Shown piece after piece: positions 38,112-47,005 of a DNA stretch of 64,000 nt (position 1 is the stretch's first letter; each line of letters begins with the position of its first letter). The stretch is from Candidatus Epulonipiscium viviparus. Lineage in GTDB: Bacteria > Bacillota > Clostridia > Lachnospirales > Cellulosilyticaceae. The notes beneath the pieces are model-generated. The model made no database searches, was not told where the DNA came from, and saw nothing but the letters and a program-made list of their open reading frames with translations. The DNA lies in contig NZ_CP117982.1 in assembly GCF_030708075.1 (NCBI RefSeq), positions 2,780,662-2,844,661 of the forward strand, written 5' to 3'. The position numbers and the translations under genes were made by a program.

Positions 38112-40175
38112 ATGTTAAGGACGCATTATTGTGGAAATATTAGAGAAAGTAATATGAAATCTAGCGTAAAGGTTTGTGGCTGGGTGAATACGAAACGAGA
38201 TATGGGAGGGATAATTTTTATTGATTTACATGACAGAGAAGGTACGCTGCAAATAGTATGTGACCTGGAAATGCTAAAGGATAAGTTTAAGATAATAGAA
38301 GCAGTAAAGAATCAGAGTGTATTGCAAGTGAGGGGAAAAATCCGTCTTAGAGATGATGAAACTATTAATCCAAAGATAGCAACAGGGACGGTGGAGCTTT
38401 ATGCAGAAGATTGTAGATTATTATCTGAAGCGTCGCCGTTGCCTTTTTCATTAGACGAAGAAGTGCGAGAAGATTTGAGGCTGAAATATAGATTTTTAGA
38501 TATTCGTCGAGAAGCTATGATAAGCAATTTAAAATTTAGACACAAGATACAGAAATTGACGCAAGATTATTTGGATAACGATGGATTTATTAGTGTGGAA
38601 ACGCCTATGCTGACTAAGTCGACGCCAGAAGGTGCAAGAGATTATTTGGTACCCAGTCGTGTACATCCAGGAGAATTTTATGCATTGCCACAGTCGCCGC
38701 AGATATTCAAGCAATTGCTAATGGTAGGAGGGCTTGATAAGTATTACCAAATTGCAAGATGTTTTAGAGACGAAGATTTGAGGGCAGATAGGCAGCCAGA
38801 GTTTACGCAAGTAGATATGGAAATGTCATTTGTAGAGCAAGAAGATGTGCTTAGACATTTGGAAAAGTTGTTTAAGTATATATTTAAACACTCTATGAAT
38901 ATAGAATTTGATGATAGGTTTCCGAGGATTACCTGGAAGACTGCAATGGATAAATATGGCAGCGATAAGCCAGACTTGCGGTTTGATTTGCCAATAGTAG
39001 ATATTACAGAAGTCGCAAGAGTGTGTGAATTTTCTGTATTTAGAAATGTTGTTGACCAAGGTGGCGTGGTTAGAGCTATTTGTATAAAAGGTGGAGATGT
39101 GCTCAGCAGAAGTCAGATTGATGAATTGACAAAGACGGCAGTAACATTTGGAGCAAAAGGTATGGCGTGGATATCACTTCGCCCGGATGGAGAAATATAT
39201 TCGATATTAAAAAAATATTTTAATGAGAGCGATATTCAAGCAATTATTGAAAAGACAGAAGCGAAAAATGGAGACTTTATATTATTCTGTGCAGATAAAT
39301 TAGATATAGTTCGCAAAGTTTTGGGAGTGTTGCGCTTAGAAATAGCAGATATATTTAATTTGCGAAGAAAAGATGATTATAAAATTTTGTTTGTAACCGA
39401 CTTTCCGCAATTTGAATATTCGGAAGAAGAAGGGCGATATTTGGCAATGCACCATCCATTTACAATGCCATATTTAGAAGATATTTCGCTAATAGAAACT
39501 GACAAAGGAGCGGTCAGAGCACAAGCTTATGACGTAGTGTTAAATGGAGTTGAATTGGGAAGTGGAAGTGTAAGAATTTATGATGCAGATATACAGCAAA
39601 AGATGTTTAGCGCATTAGGATTTTCTGAGGAAGAAATTAAAGAGAGATTTGGGTTTATGGTAGATGCGTTTAAATATGGAACTCCGCCGCATGCAGGATT
39701 TGCGTTTGGGTTAGATAGGCTTGTAATGTTGCTAGTGGGAGCAAATTCATTGCGAGAAGTTATAGCATTTCCGAAGACAAAGGATGCTTCTTGCTTGATG
39801 ACAAATGCACCAAATCTAGTAGATGATGAGCAACTAGAAGTGTTAAATTTAGGACTTTATACAGCGGAGGGTATAGTAAAGAAAAAGGCGAAAAGTAATG
39901 ATGTAGATGTGGATGTAGATAAAGTGGCGGCATTGGCGATGCTCTCAATTAAAGAAGAAGAAAAGGAGAAGTTGAAAGATGATTTATTGTCGATTATAGA
40001 ATTTGCAAATCAATTGAAAGAAGCAGATACAAGCAACATTAAGCCGTCGACGGCAGAAGTAACGAATGTGTTAAGAACAGACGTGGTTACAAATATAAAT
40101 CGCCGAGATGAAATGTTAAGTAATGCAAAAACTAAAGAAAACGGAATGATTTTGATAAAAAAAGTAATAGAATAG
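38112..40175 (+). CDS. aspS: Fusion of aspartyl-tRNA synthetase (AspS) and amidotransferase subunit GatC
   Basis: 687 residues. Residues 1-590 are a bacterial class II AspRS: the anticodon-binding domain with 'GWVNTKRDMGGIIFIDLHDREG' features, motif 2 'FRDEDLRADRQPEFTQ', the GAD insert and motif 3 'GFAFGLDRLVMLL'. From about residue 600 the chain is a complete GatC: 'DKVAALAMLSIKEEEKEKL', 'EFANQLKEADTSNIKPS' and the end 'ENGMILIKKVIE'. A short Lys/Asp linker joins them. No separate gatC is seen before gatA. The fusion would tether the enzyme that charges tRNA with Asp to the GatCAB amidase. The position equivalent to the specificity residue His/Leu after 'RD' is Met. Confidence 0.93.
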   Translation: MLRTHYCGNIRESNMKSSVKVCGWVNTKRDMGGIIFIDLHDREGTLQIVCDLEMLKDKFKIIEAVKNQSVLQVRGKIRLRDDETINPKIATGTVELYAEDCRLLSEASPLPFSLDEEVREDLRLKYRFLDIRREAMISNLKFRHKIQKLTQDYLDNDGFISVETPMLTKSTPEGARDYLVPSRVHPGEFYALPQSPQIFKQLLMVGGLDKYYQIARCFRDEDLRADRQPEFTQVDMEMSFVEQEDVLRHLEKLFKYIFKHSMNIEFDDRFPRITWKTAMDKYGSDKPDLRFDLPIVDITEVARVCEFSVFRNVVDQGGVVRAICIKGGDVLSRSQIDELTKTAVTFGAKGMAWISLRPDGEIYSILKKYFNESDIQAIIEKTEAKNGDFILFCADKLDIVRKVLGVLRLEIADIFNLRRKDDYKILFVTDFPQFEYSEEEGRYLAMHHPFTMPYLEDISLIETDKGAVRAQAYDVVLNGVELGSGSVRIYDADIQQKMFSALGFSEEEIKERFGFMVDAFKYGTPPHAGFAFGLDRLVMLLVGANSLREVIAFPKTKDASCLMTNAPNLVDDEQLEVLNLGLYTAEGIVKKKAKSNDVDVDVDKVAALAMLSIKEEEKEKLKDDLLSIIEFANQLKEADTSNIKPSTAEVTNVLRTDVVTNINRRDEMLSNAKTKENGMILIKKVIE

Positions 40176-40190
40176 TATGGGAGGAAACGT

Positions 40191-41129
40191 ATGAAACAGG
40201 GAAGAGAAGTGATCTCATTTGACTACGCTATGAAGTATATACTAAGAGAGAAGTCAAATTTTGATATATTGGAAGGATTTTTATACGCACTGCTAAACGA
40301 AGAAGTAAAAATATTGGAAATATTAGAAAGTGAAAACAATAAAAATGACATTGATTTAAAGTCTAATAGAGTAGATTTGCTAACAAGAGATGAGCAAAAT
40401 CGAAGAATGATAATAGAAATCCAGTATGCAGCGGAATCGGATTATTTGCAAAGATTGCTATATGAAACAAGTAGAACAATAATAGATAATCTACCAGATG
40501 GAGCAAGATACGAAGAAGTAATAAAAGTGATATCGATTAGTATATTGTATTTTGATATAGGAACAAAATGCGTATATAAAGGAGAAATGTCATTCCGAGA
40601 TATAAAAACAAAGGAAAATTTAATTCCAGAAAAGGCAGACAAATATATAGGAATAAAAAGTAAGAAAAAGAATTATAAAGAAATTTTTCCGGAATATTAC
40701 TTGATCAATACGAGGCTGTTTAATGATAATGTAGAAACGGATTTAGATGACTGGATATATATGTTTAAAAACAGTGAAGTAAGAGAAGGAGCAACTGCAA
40801 AAAGTATTGATAAAGCAAAAGAGCGCTTGGATGTATTAAAAATGAGTAAAAAAGAACGATCTAAATATAACAATTTTCTAGACGAGAGGCGAAAAAGTGC
40901 AAGTCAGTATCATACAGCGTATACTGAAGGAATAGAGCAAGGAATAAAACAAGGAATAAAGCAAGGAATAGAGCAAGGAATAAAGCAAGGAATAGAACAA
41001 GGAATAGAACAAAATAAAAAAGAATTCGTGAAAAGAGGATTGGATAAAAAAATTAGTATTGCAATGATTGCTGAGTTGGCAGAATTATCAATAGAAGAAG
41101 TGAAGGCAATAATTAAAAATTTGAGTTAG
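40191..41129 (+). CDS. Rpn/PD-(D/E)XK nuclease family putative transposase
   Basis: 312 residues. The N-terminal 200 residues fit the Rpn (YhgA-like) family: 'FDYAMKYILRE', 'LESENNKNDIDLKSNRVDLL' with Asp, then 'RRMIIEIQYAAESDYLQR' giving the E-x-Q part of the PD-(D/E)XK core. The C-terminal part holds seven copies of Gly-Ile-Glu/Lys-Gln and a final helix 'LAELSIEEVKAII'. Such proteins promote recombination and are common repeat-bearing families in Clostridia. It sits between aspS-gatC and gatA in the same direction (15 bases before, 15 after), so it is part of this operon. No inverted repeats or target duplication are visible. Confidence 0.85.
   Translation: MKQGREVISFDYAMKYILREKSNFDILEGFLYALLNEEVKILEILESENNKNDIDLKSNRVDLLTRDEQNRRMIIEIQYAAESDYLQRLLYETSRTIIDNLPDGARYEEVIKVISISILYFDIGTKCVYKGEMSFRDIKTKENLIPEKADKYIGIKSKKKNYKEIFPEYYLINTRLFNDNVETDLDDWIYMFKNSEVREGATAKSIDKAKERLDVLKMSKKERSKYNNFLDERRKSASQYHTAYTEGIEQGIKQGIKQGIEQGIKQGIEQGIEQNKKEFVKRGLDKKISIAMIAELAELSIEEVKAIIKNLS
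40929..41012 (+). repeat. 12-bp tandem array in the Rpn-family gene
   Basis: Seven direct copies of GGAATA-[GA]-A-[GA]-CAA encode Gly-Ile-[Glu/Lys]-Gln. The copies differ only at two purine positions. The array is in frame, so copy-number change would not break the gene. Confidence 0.92.
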
Positions 41130-41144
41130 TAGATTGGAGAAAAT

Positions 41145-42563
41145 ATGTATACAGTTTCAGAATTAAGTAAAATGCTTAAAGATAAAAAAATTTCATCGGT
41201 TGAAGTAACAACAGAATATTTGGCAAAAATAGATGCGAAGGATAAAGAGATAGAAGCCTTTTTGCTAGTGACCAAGGAAGAGGCAATGGAGGCGGCTAAA
41301 CTGGCGGACGCAACAATAGCGGCAGGGAACGCAACAACGCTAACTGGAATCCCTTGCGCAATAAAAGATAATATGTGTACCAAGGGAATTCGCACTACTT
41401 GTGGTTCAAAAATGTTGGAGGATTTTATTCCAGAATATGATGCGTTTGTAATAAAAAAATTGAAGGTCGCAGAAACGGTAATGCTAGGCAAGTTGAATAT
41501 GGATGAATTTGCTATGGGTTCATCAAATGAGAATTCGCATTTTCATATAACAAAAAATCCCAAAAATCTTGAAAGAGTGCCAGGTGGAAGCAGTGGAGGC
41601 TCGGCTGCAGCAGTGGCGGCGGATATGGCGGTCTTTACACTAGGGAGTGACACAGGAGGATCGATAAGGCAGCCCGCATCATTTTGTGGAGTGGTCGGGA
41701 TGAAGCCTACGTATGGCTCGATTTCTAGAAATGGATTGGTGGCGTTTGCATCATCGTTTGACCAAATTGGACCATTAACTCATACGGTAAAAGATTCAGC
41801 CATGGTGTTAAACGCAATTGTGGGACATGATAAAGGTGACTCAACTTCTAGAGTGTATAAATATGAAGATTATACAAAAGATTTGGAAAAAGGAGTTCGA
41901 GGATTAAAGCTTGCAGTACCGAAAGAATATCTGGAAGGTGACGCTATTCAAGCAGAAGTGAAAGAGGCAATTGTAGCGGCAATAAAAGAGTACGAGAAAA
42001 TGGGGGCAGTGGTGAAAAAAGTTTCTATGCCATCGTTAAAGTTGGCGCTACCTGCCTATTATGTAATTTCTAGCGCTGAAGCATCTTCAAATTTGTCGCG
42101 ATTTGATGGGGTCAGATATGGTTATAGAACTGATGACTATGAAAATATTGAGGACTTGTATAAAAAATCTCGAAGCGAGGGCTTTGGAGCAGAAGTTAAG
42201 CGTCGAATCATGCTAGGAACATTTGCGTTGAGTGCAGGATATTATGACGCATACTATAAAAAAGCCGTAGAAGTGAGAGCACTGATAAAGCAAGAGTTTG
42301 ATGAAGTATTTAAAGATAGCAGTGCAATAATCTCGCCTGTGGCACCAACAACGGCATATAAACTTGGGCAGAAGACAAAAAATCCTTTGGAGATGTATAT
42401 GGGAGATATTTATTCTGTGCCAGTGAATATAGCTGGAGTGCCGGCAATCAGCATTCCGTGTGGAGTAGATTTGGAGGAGTTGCCTATAGGAATGCAACTG
42501 ATTGGAAATATGTTTAGTGAAGCTTTATTATATCAAATTGCAAATGCTTATGAAGCACGTTAG
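41145..42563 (+). CDS. gatA: Aspartyl/glutamyl-tRNA amidotransferase subunit A
   Basis: 472 residues of the amidase-signature family. The catalytic Lys is in 'PCAIKDNMCTKGI', and the cis-Ser/Ser pair is in 'PGGSSGGSAAAVAA' and 'GSDTGGSIRQPASFCG'. GatA frees ammonia from glutamine and passes it to GatB for conversion of Asp-tRNA(Asn) or Glu-tRNA(Gln). It is followed by gatB after 12 bases. Its C-terminus ends at 'QIANAYEAR', slightly shorter than many homologues but complete. Confidence 0.96.
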   Translation: MYTVSELSKMLKDKKISSVEVTTEYLAKIDAKDKEIEAFLLVTKEEAMEAAKLADATIAAGNATTLTGIPCAIKDNMCTKGIRTTCGSKMLEDFIPEYDAFVIKKLKVAETVMLGKLNMDEFAMGSSNENSHFHITKNPKNLERVPGGSSGGSAAAVAADMAVFTLGSDTGGSIRQPASFCGVVGMKPTYGSISRNGLVAFASSFDQIGPLTHTVKDSAMVLNAIVGHDKGDSTSRVYKYEDYTKDLEKGVRGLKLAVPKEYLEGDAIQAEVKEAIVAAIKEYEKMGAVVKKVSMPSLKLALPAYYVISSAEASSNLSRFDGVRYGYRTDDYENIEDLYKKSRSEGFGAEVKRRIMLGTFALSAGYYDAYYKKAVEVRALIKQEFDEVFKDSSAIISPVAPTTAYKLGQKTKNPLEMYMGDIYSVPVNIAGVPAISIPCGVDLEELPIGMQLIGNMFSEALLYQIANAYEAR

Positions 42564-42575
42564 AGGGAGAAAATT

Positions 42576-43985
42576 ATGTACGAAATGGTAATAGGACTTG
42601 AGGTCCATTGTGAATTAAATACAGAGACAAAAATATTTTGCGGATGCAAGACAACGTTTGGGGCGGAGCCTAATACGCAGGTTTGCCCGGTGTGTATGGG
42701 AATGCCAGGAACGCTTCCGGTGTTGAATGAAAAAGTGGTAAATTATGCCATTAAGGCGGGGCTTGCAACAAAATGTAAGATACGAGCCGTATCAAAGCAA
42801 GATAGAAAAAATTATTTTTATCCCGACTTGCCTAAGGCATATCAAATATCACAGTTTGATGAACCACTTTGCGAGAGAGGATATATAGAAATAGAAACAG
42901 AAGGTGGATCAAAAAAAATAGGAATAACAAGGATTCACATAGAAGAAGATGCCGGGAAGCTGATTCATGACAAAGAAAAAGGAACGTTTATAGATAGCAA
43001 TAGATGCGGGGTACCGTTGATAGAAATTGTATCAGAACCAGACATGAGAAGTTCATTAGAAGCAGTTGCATATTTCAAAAAGTTACGTGCAATAATATTG
43101 TATACAGGGATTTCTGATTGTAAAATGAACGAAGGATCCTTGAGATGCGATGTTAACTTGTCTGTGCGAAAGAAAGGAGAAGAAAAGTTTGGAACACGTA
43201 CAGAAATGAAGAATTTAAACTCGTTTACGTTTATTCAAAAAGCAATAGAATACGAATTTAAGAGACAAGTTGATATTGTGAAAGCTGGAGGTGAAGTTGT
43301 ACAAGAAACAAGGCGATATGACCAAGCTACGGGAAAAACATATTCTATGAGAACAAAGGAAGATTCAAACGATTACCGATATTTTCCGGACCCAGATTTG
43401 GCGCCAATAGTAACTTCAAAAGAAAAAATTCAGAAATTGAAAAAGGAAATACCGCCATTGCCAGATGAAAGAAAGCAAAAGTATATGCAAAATTATGGAC
43501 TGAACGCTTACGATGCGGAATTGCTAACAAATGAAAAAGAGGTTGCAAATTATTTTGAAAAGGCAGCAGTATATGCTAAAAATAAAAAAATACTAGCAAA
43601 CTTGATTATTACAGAAGTTCTGAAAATGGTAGAAGATGATAAAATCAAAATTTCGTATAAAAGCATAGCCGATATTTCTAACCTAGCCAGCGGCGACAAA
43701 ATTAATAGTAGCGTTGCCAAGAAGTTGATAAAAGATGCGTGGGACAAAAATATCGATGTAAATAAGTACGTGGAAGAAAATGATCTACTTCAAATCAATG
43801 ACAAGGTATTGCTAAAAAAATTGGTATTAGAGGCAATAAAGGCAGATCCTAAGTCTGTGGCTGCGTATAAAGCGGGTAAAAGTATTGTTATTAAATCGTT
43901 TATTGGCAAAATAATGGGAAAAACTGGTGGAAGAGCAAATCCTGTAGTGGTTAGTAAATTACTAGAGAAAGAACTGTCAAAATAA
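42576..43985 (+). CDS. gatB: Aspartyl/glutamyl-tRNA amidotransferase subunit B
   Basis: 469 residues. It has 'VIGLEVHCELNTETKIFCGC', the zinc cysteines in 'CGCKTTFGAEPNTQVCPVC', 'QDRKNYFYPDLPKAYQISQ' and 'HIEEDAGKL', and a C-terminal YqeY-like tRNA-binding tail with 'GKIMGKTGGRANP'. It phosphorylates and amidates the misacylated tRNA. It is the last gene of the aspS-gatC / rpn / gatA / gatB group. No strong terminator follows; a small membrane protein gene starts 12 bases on. Confidence 0.96.
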   Translation: MYEMVIGLEVHCELNTETKIFCGCKTTFGAEPNTQVCPVCMGMPGTLPVLNEKVVNYAIKAGLATKCKIRAVSKQDRKNYFYPDLPKAYQISQFDEPLCERGYIEIETEGGSKKIGITRIHIEEDAGKLIHDKEKGTFIDSNRCGVPLIEIVSEPDMRSSLEAVAYFKKLRAIILYTGISDCKMNEGSLRCDVNLSVRKKGEEKFGTRTEMKNLNSFTFIQKAIEYEFKRQVDIVKAGGEVVQETRRYDQATGKTYSMRTKEDSNDYRYFPDPDLAPIVTSKEKIQKLKKEIPPLPDERKQKYMQNYGLNAYDAELLTNEKEVANYFEKAAVYAKNKKILANLIITEVLKMVEDDKIKISYKSIADISNLASGDKINSSVAKKLIKDAWDKNIDVNKYVEENDLLQINDKVLLKKLVLEAIKADPKSVAAYKAGKSIVIKSFIGKIMGKTGGRANPVVVSKLLEKELSK

Positions 43986-43997
43986 TAGGAGGTCATC

Positions 43998-44165
43998 ATG
44001 AAGGATAATAAAGCTGGCATTATATGGACTATGGTAATAATTATAGTGGTACTATTAGTGATTTGGTGGTGGTGGTTTTATGGATCAGAGCCTGAAACAG
44101 AAGTAGTGGTTCCGGTGGCGCAAAGTGAATCTTTGGCACCCGAAGCTGTCGCAGTGGCAGAATAA
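43998..44165 (+). CDS. Small single-pass membrane protein (55 residues)
   Basis: A short frame with a perfect AGGAGG site 6 bases before its ATG. It has a short charged start (MKDNKAG), one hydrophobic helix of about 20 residues ending in a Trp cluster ('VIWWWWFYGSE'), then an acidic and Ala/Val-rich tail. The layout (helix, WW, FYG/FFG, acidic, 'EVV', Pro) is strikingly like the first 40 residues of the next gene, the corrinoid-binding lipoprotein, but the lipobox Cys is missing. It may be a partial duplication of that N-terminus or a small accessory membrane protein. Confidence 0.6.
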   Translation: MKDNKAGIIWTMVIIIVVLLVIWWWWFYGSEPETEVVVPVAQSESLAPEAVAVAE

Positions 44166-44189
44166 GTTGAATGATAATAGGAGGTCAAG

Positions 44190-45161
44190 ATGAAAAGATT
44201 TGCGGCGATAGTAATACTCTGTGCCATTTTAATTTTGGGATGTTGGTGGTTCTTTGGAGCCGAAGAATCGGAGGTAGTAACTCCAGAAAAAGTTAGTGAG
44301 AAGGTGGATCAGTTATCGGATCGGCCATCGGAGTTGCGAAAGTTGATAGATAGAAGTGGTGCTGAAATAGAGGCATTGGATAACTACTTTAGAGTGGTTT
44401 CATATGCACCAGCAATAACCGAGCTATTAGTGGATTTAGGGTATGGTGACAGAATTGTTGCGATAACAAGTTATGACAAAGGAGATGGTGTAGTAGGAGA
44501 ACCTAAAGTATTCGACATGGTAAATCCTGACATGGAAGGGCTGCTTGTATTAGAGCCAGACTTAATCTTGGTGGGAGAATTGACTGCCGAGGGCGGTGCG
44601 GATCCATTAATAGAATTCAGAAAAATGGGAACCACTGTTGCAAGCTTTCCTACCGCTAACACTATAGCAGATATATATTTAGATTTGGAGTTTATGGGAG
44701 AATTGCTGGGAGAAAAAGAGACGGCAGATGCTTTGGTTCAAGATATGAAAAGGCAAATAGCGGAGATATCGGCTATTACAGATAAAATCGAAGATAAAAA
44801 GAGTGTCTACTTTGAAATTTCTCCTGCTCCATATATGTATAGTACAGGAGACGAAACCTATTTAAACCAAATGATATCTATTGCAGGAGGAGAGAACGTC
44901 TTTGCAGATGATCAAACGTCTTGGATTAGTGTAACAGATGAGATGGTGATTGCGGCAAATCCTGATGTCATTATTACAAACGTAACGTATGTAGATGATG
45001 CTGTTGCGGAAATTGAAAAGAGAAATGGCTGGGGAGATATTACAGCAATAAAAAATGGAGAAGTGTTTTTAGTGGAGAACAACCCAACTTCGTTACCTAC
45101 TAGAAATATTTTGACCGGAATTAGAGAGATGGCAAAGGATATGTATCCAGAGTTATTTTAA
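44190..45161 (+). CDS. Corrinoid/metallophore ABC transporter substrate-binding lipoprotein (BtuF-like)
   Basis: 323 residues. The lipobox 'LILGC' sets lipidation at about Cys17. The fold is that of the helical-backbone metal receptors: 'RVVSYAPAITELLVDLGYGDRIVAIT', 'PKVFDMVNPDMEGLLVLEPDLILVG', a long linking helix, then 'VYFEISPAPYMYSTGDETYLNQMISIAGGENVF' features. It binds vitamin B12 or an iron-siderophore outside the cell. The permease and ATPase follow at once. UroD-like corrinoid-type methyltransferases nearby make B12 attractive as substrate, but sequence alone cannot exclude haem or iron chelates. Confidence 0.85.
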   Translation: MKRFAAIVILCAILILGCWWFFGAEESEVVTPEKVSEKVDQLSDRPSELRKLIDRSGAEIEALDNYFRVVSYAPAITELLVDLGYGDRIVAITSYDKGDGVVGEPKVFDMVNPDMEGLLVLEPDLILVGELTAEGGADPLIEFRKMGTTVASFPTANTIADIYLDLEFMGELLGEKETADALVQDMKRQIAEISAITDKIEDKKSVYFEISPAPYMYSTGDETYLNQMISIAGGENVFADDQTSWISVTDEMVIAANPDVIITNVTYVDDAVAEIEKRNGWGDITAIKNGEVFLVENNPTSLPTRNILTGIREMAKDMYPELF

Positions 45162-45168
45162 GTGAAGT

Positions 45169-45199
45169 AGGCTGTCGCGATAATTGCGGCGGCTTTTAT
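45169..45199 (+). terminator. Intercistronic terminator-like hairpin between binding protein and permease
   Basis: A ten-pair stem with three G-T pairs (45169-45178 with 45186-45195), loop of seven bases and a TTTATTT tail. It resembles the hairpin at 25004 in sequence. It probably lowers permease expression relative to the binding protein. Confidence 0.6.
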
Positions 45200-45221
45200 T
45201 TGAATTAGGGGAGGAATTGTG

Positions 45222-46247
45222 ATGAAAGTTAAGATGGGGATAACTGTTGTTTTGGTTGTAATAGCGATTATTTTGGGAATCGGAATAGGTTCTGTTTTTG
45301 TTCCACCTGCAGATGTGGTATCGATAATTTTGCATAAGCTTTTTGGCGTAGCATTGAGCGAAAGTGTAACTGCTCCAGAGGTAAGCATCGTATGGAACAT
45401 AAGAACTGTGAGAACTTTGATGGCATTTGTGGTGGGAGCTGCGCTATCGGCATCTGGCTCTGCTATGCAATCGGTATTGCAAAATCCCTTGGCATCGTCG
45501 TATACATTGGGTGTTTCGGCTGGTGCAAGCGTTGCTGCTAGCATTTGCATTATAGGTGGATTTTCATTTTTTGGAATTTTGACATTGCCGCTCTTGGGAA
45601 TGACTTTCGGAATTTTAACGGTATTTGCGGTGGTGGCTGTATCGACAAAACTGGATCGCCAGATAAGTAATATTACGATAGTGTTAGTAGGAATGGTGAT
45701 ATCGCTATTTTTGAGTGCGGTGATGTCTATTTTAATTGCAGTATTTAAAAATCAAGCGGAAAGAATTATATTGTGGCAGATGGGGAGCTTTGCAGGAAAT
45801 CAGCCCATTGAGCTTGTCATTGTTACTGTGATTTCGGTTATAGGAATATTTGTATTGTGTATAAAATCACGCGAGCTAGATATTTTGAGTTTTGGAGAAG
45901 AGCAGGCGTTTTCTATGGGCATTGATGTTAAGAAAGCCAAGTGGGGGATACTTATATTTGCTGCAGGACTGACGGGCTGCGCTATTTCATTTGTGGGAAT
46001 AATTGGATTTATCGATCTGATAGCACCGCATGTTACGAGAAGAATTTTTGGAGTCAGTCATAGAATTGTGATACCCATGTCTGCTATGTTTGGAGGGCTT
46101 TTTATGGTTGGATGCGACATTTGCTCGCGAGTTATTGCAAATCCAATCGAATTGCCAGTGGGAGCAGTGACCGCGCTGATTGGTGCACCGTTTTTTATGT
46201 ATATATTTTTTAAAAAAGATAGCAAGGAGGGCAGGGTCGATGCTTGA
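45222..46247 (+). CDS. FecCD/BtuC-type ABC transporter permease
   Basis: 341 residues with about ten membrane helices. The ATG at 45222 is preceded by GGGGAGGAA; a GTG three bases earlier is the alternative. Family marks are 'NIRTVRTLMAFVVGAALSASG', 'QSVLQNPLASSYTLGVSAGAS', 'GVDVKKAKW'-like 'GIDVKKAKWGIL', 'FVGIIGFIDLIAPHVTRRIFG' and 'ELPVGAVTALIGAPFFMYI'. It forms the channel for the BtuF-like binding protein. Its last 8 bases overlap the ATPase gene. Confidence 0.93.
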   Translation: MKVKMGITVVLVVIAIILGIGIGSVFVPPADVVSIILHKLFGVALSESVTAPEVSIVWNIRTVRTLMAFVVGAALSASGSAMQSVLQNPLASSYTLGVSAGASVAASICIIGGFSFFGILTLPLLGMTFGILTVFAVVAVSTKLDRQISNITIVLVGMVISLFLSAVMSILIAVFKNQAERIILWQMGSFAGNQPIELVIVTVISVIGIFVLCIKSRELDILSFGEEQAFSMGIDVKKAKWGILIFAAGLTGCAISFVGIIGFIDLIAPHVTRRIFGVSHRIVIPMSAMFGGLFMVGCDICSRVIANPIELPVGAVTALIGAPFFMYIFFKKDSKEGRVDA

Positions 46248-47001
46248 TATAAAAAACTTGAGGACAGGATACGATAAGCAAATGGTTTTGAAAGATGTAA
46301 GTCTCAAAGTATCTCTGGGAGAAAATTTATGTATATTGGGTTCAAATGGTTCTGGAAAAACAACGCTTCTCAAGGCAATTAGCGGAGTTTTACAATATGA
46401 AGGAAGCATTGTATTGTTTGGAAAAGAAGTGAGCGAGCAAAAGCCAATTGAGTTGAGCAAAAAAATAGCCCGCCTATCGCAGATGACAAATATATATTTT
46501 CCATACACTGTCTATGATACTGTAATGTTGGGTAGGTATAATCAGCTTTCAAAAAATGTTTTCGAGAAGCCTGCGAAATTGCATTATGAATATGTTGATT
46601 ATTGCCTACATGCGGTGGGAGCGTATGAGTTAAAAGATAGGCGCATCAATACCCTCTCAGGGGGGCAACTACAGAAGGTGCTGATGGCACGGGCATTGGC
46701 GCAAGAACCAAAAGTGATTTTGCTAGATGAGCCTTCCAATCATTTGGATCTAAAAAGTCAGATGGAATTATTCACATTTTTGGCAGAGTGGAGCGCTGAC
46801 GGTGAGCATTCGGTGATAGCGGTGCTACATGATGTGCTGCAGGGATTGCGATTTTTTGATAGACTGCTGCTGCTACGACGCGGGATGATTCAGTTTGATG
46901 GATCAGCGGATGCGGTACAGTATGATCAATTAAAGAATGCGTATGGATTTGATGTAGTTGCCTATCTTAAGCAAATGCAAGAAAAACTAAATGCGCTGTA
47001 G
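46240..47001 (+). CDS. ABC transporter ATP-binding protein (FepC/BtuD-type)
   Basis: 253 residues from the ATG at 46240, chosen because AAGGAGG lies upstream and the product begins 'MLDIKNLRTGYDKQMVLKDV' as usual. Walker A is 'LGSNGSGKTTLLKAI', the signature 'LSGGQLQKVLMARAL', Walker B 'VILLDEPSNHLDL' and the switch His is in 'VLHDVLQG'. It powers the BtuCF-like importer. The gene ends 5 bases before a convergent oxidoreductase gene, leaving no room for a separate terminator. Confidence 0.93.
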   Translation: MLDIKNLRTGYDKQMVLKDVSLKVSLGENLCILGSNGSGKTTLLKAISGVLQYEGSIVLFGKEVSEQKPIELSKKIARLSQMTNIYFPYTVYDTVMLGRYNQLSKNVFEKPAKLHYEYVDYCLHAVGAYELKDRRINTLSGGQLQKVLMARALAQEPKVILLDEPSNHLDLKSQMELFTFLAEWSADGEHSVIAVLHDVLQGLRFFDRLLLLRRGMIQFDGSADAVQYDQLKNAYGFDVVAYLKQMQEKLNAL

Positions 47002-47005
47002 ATAC

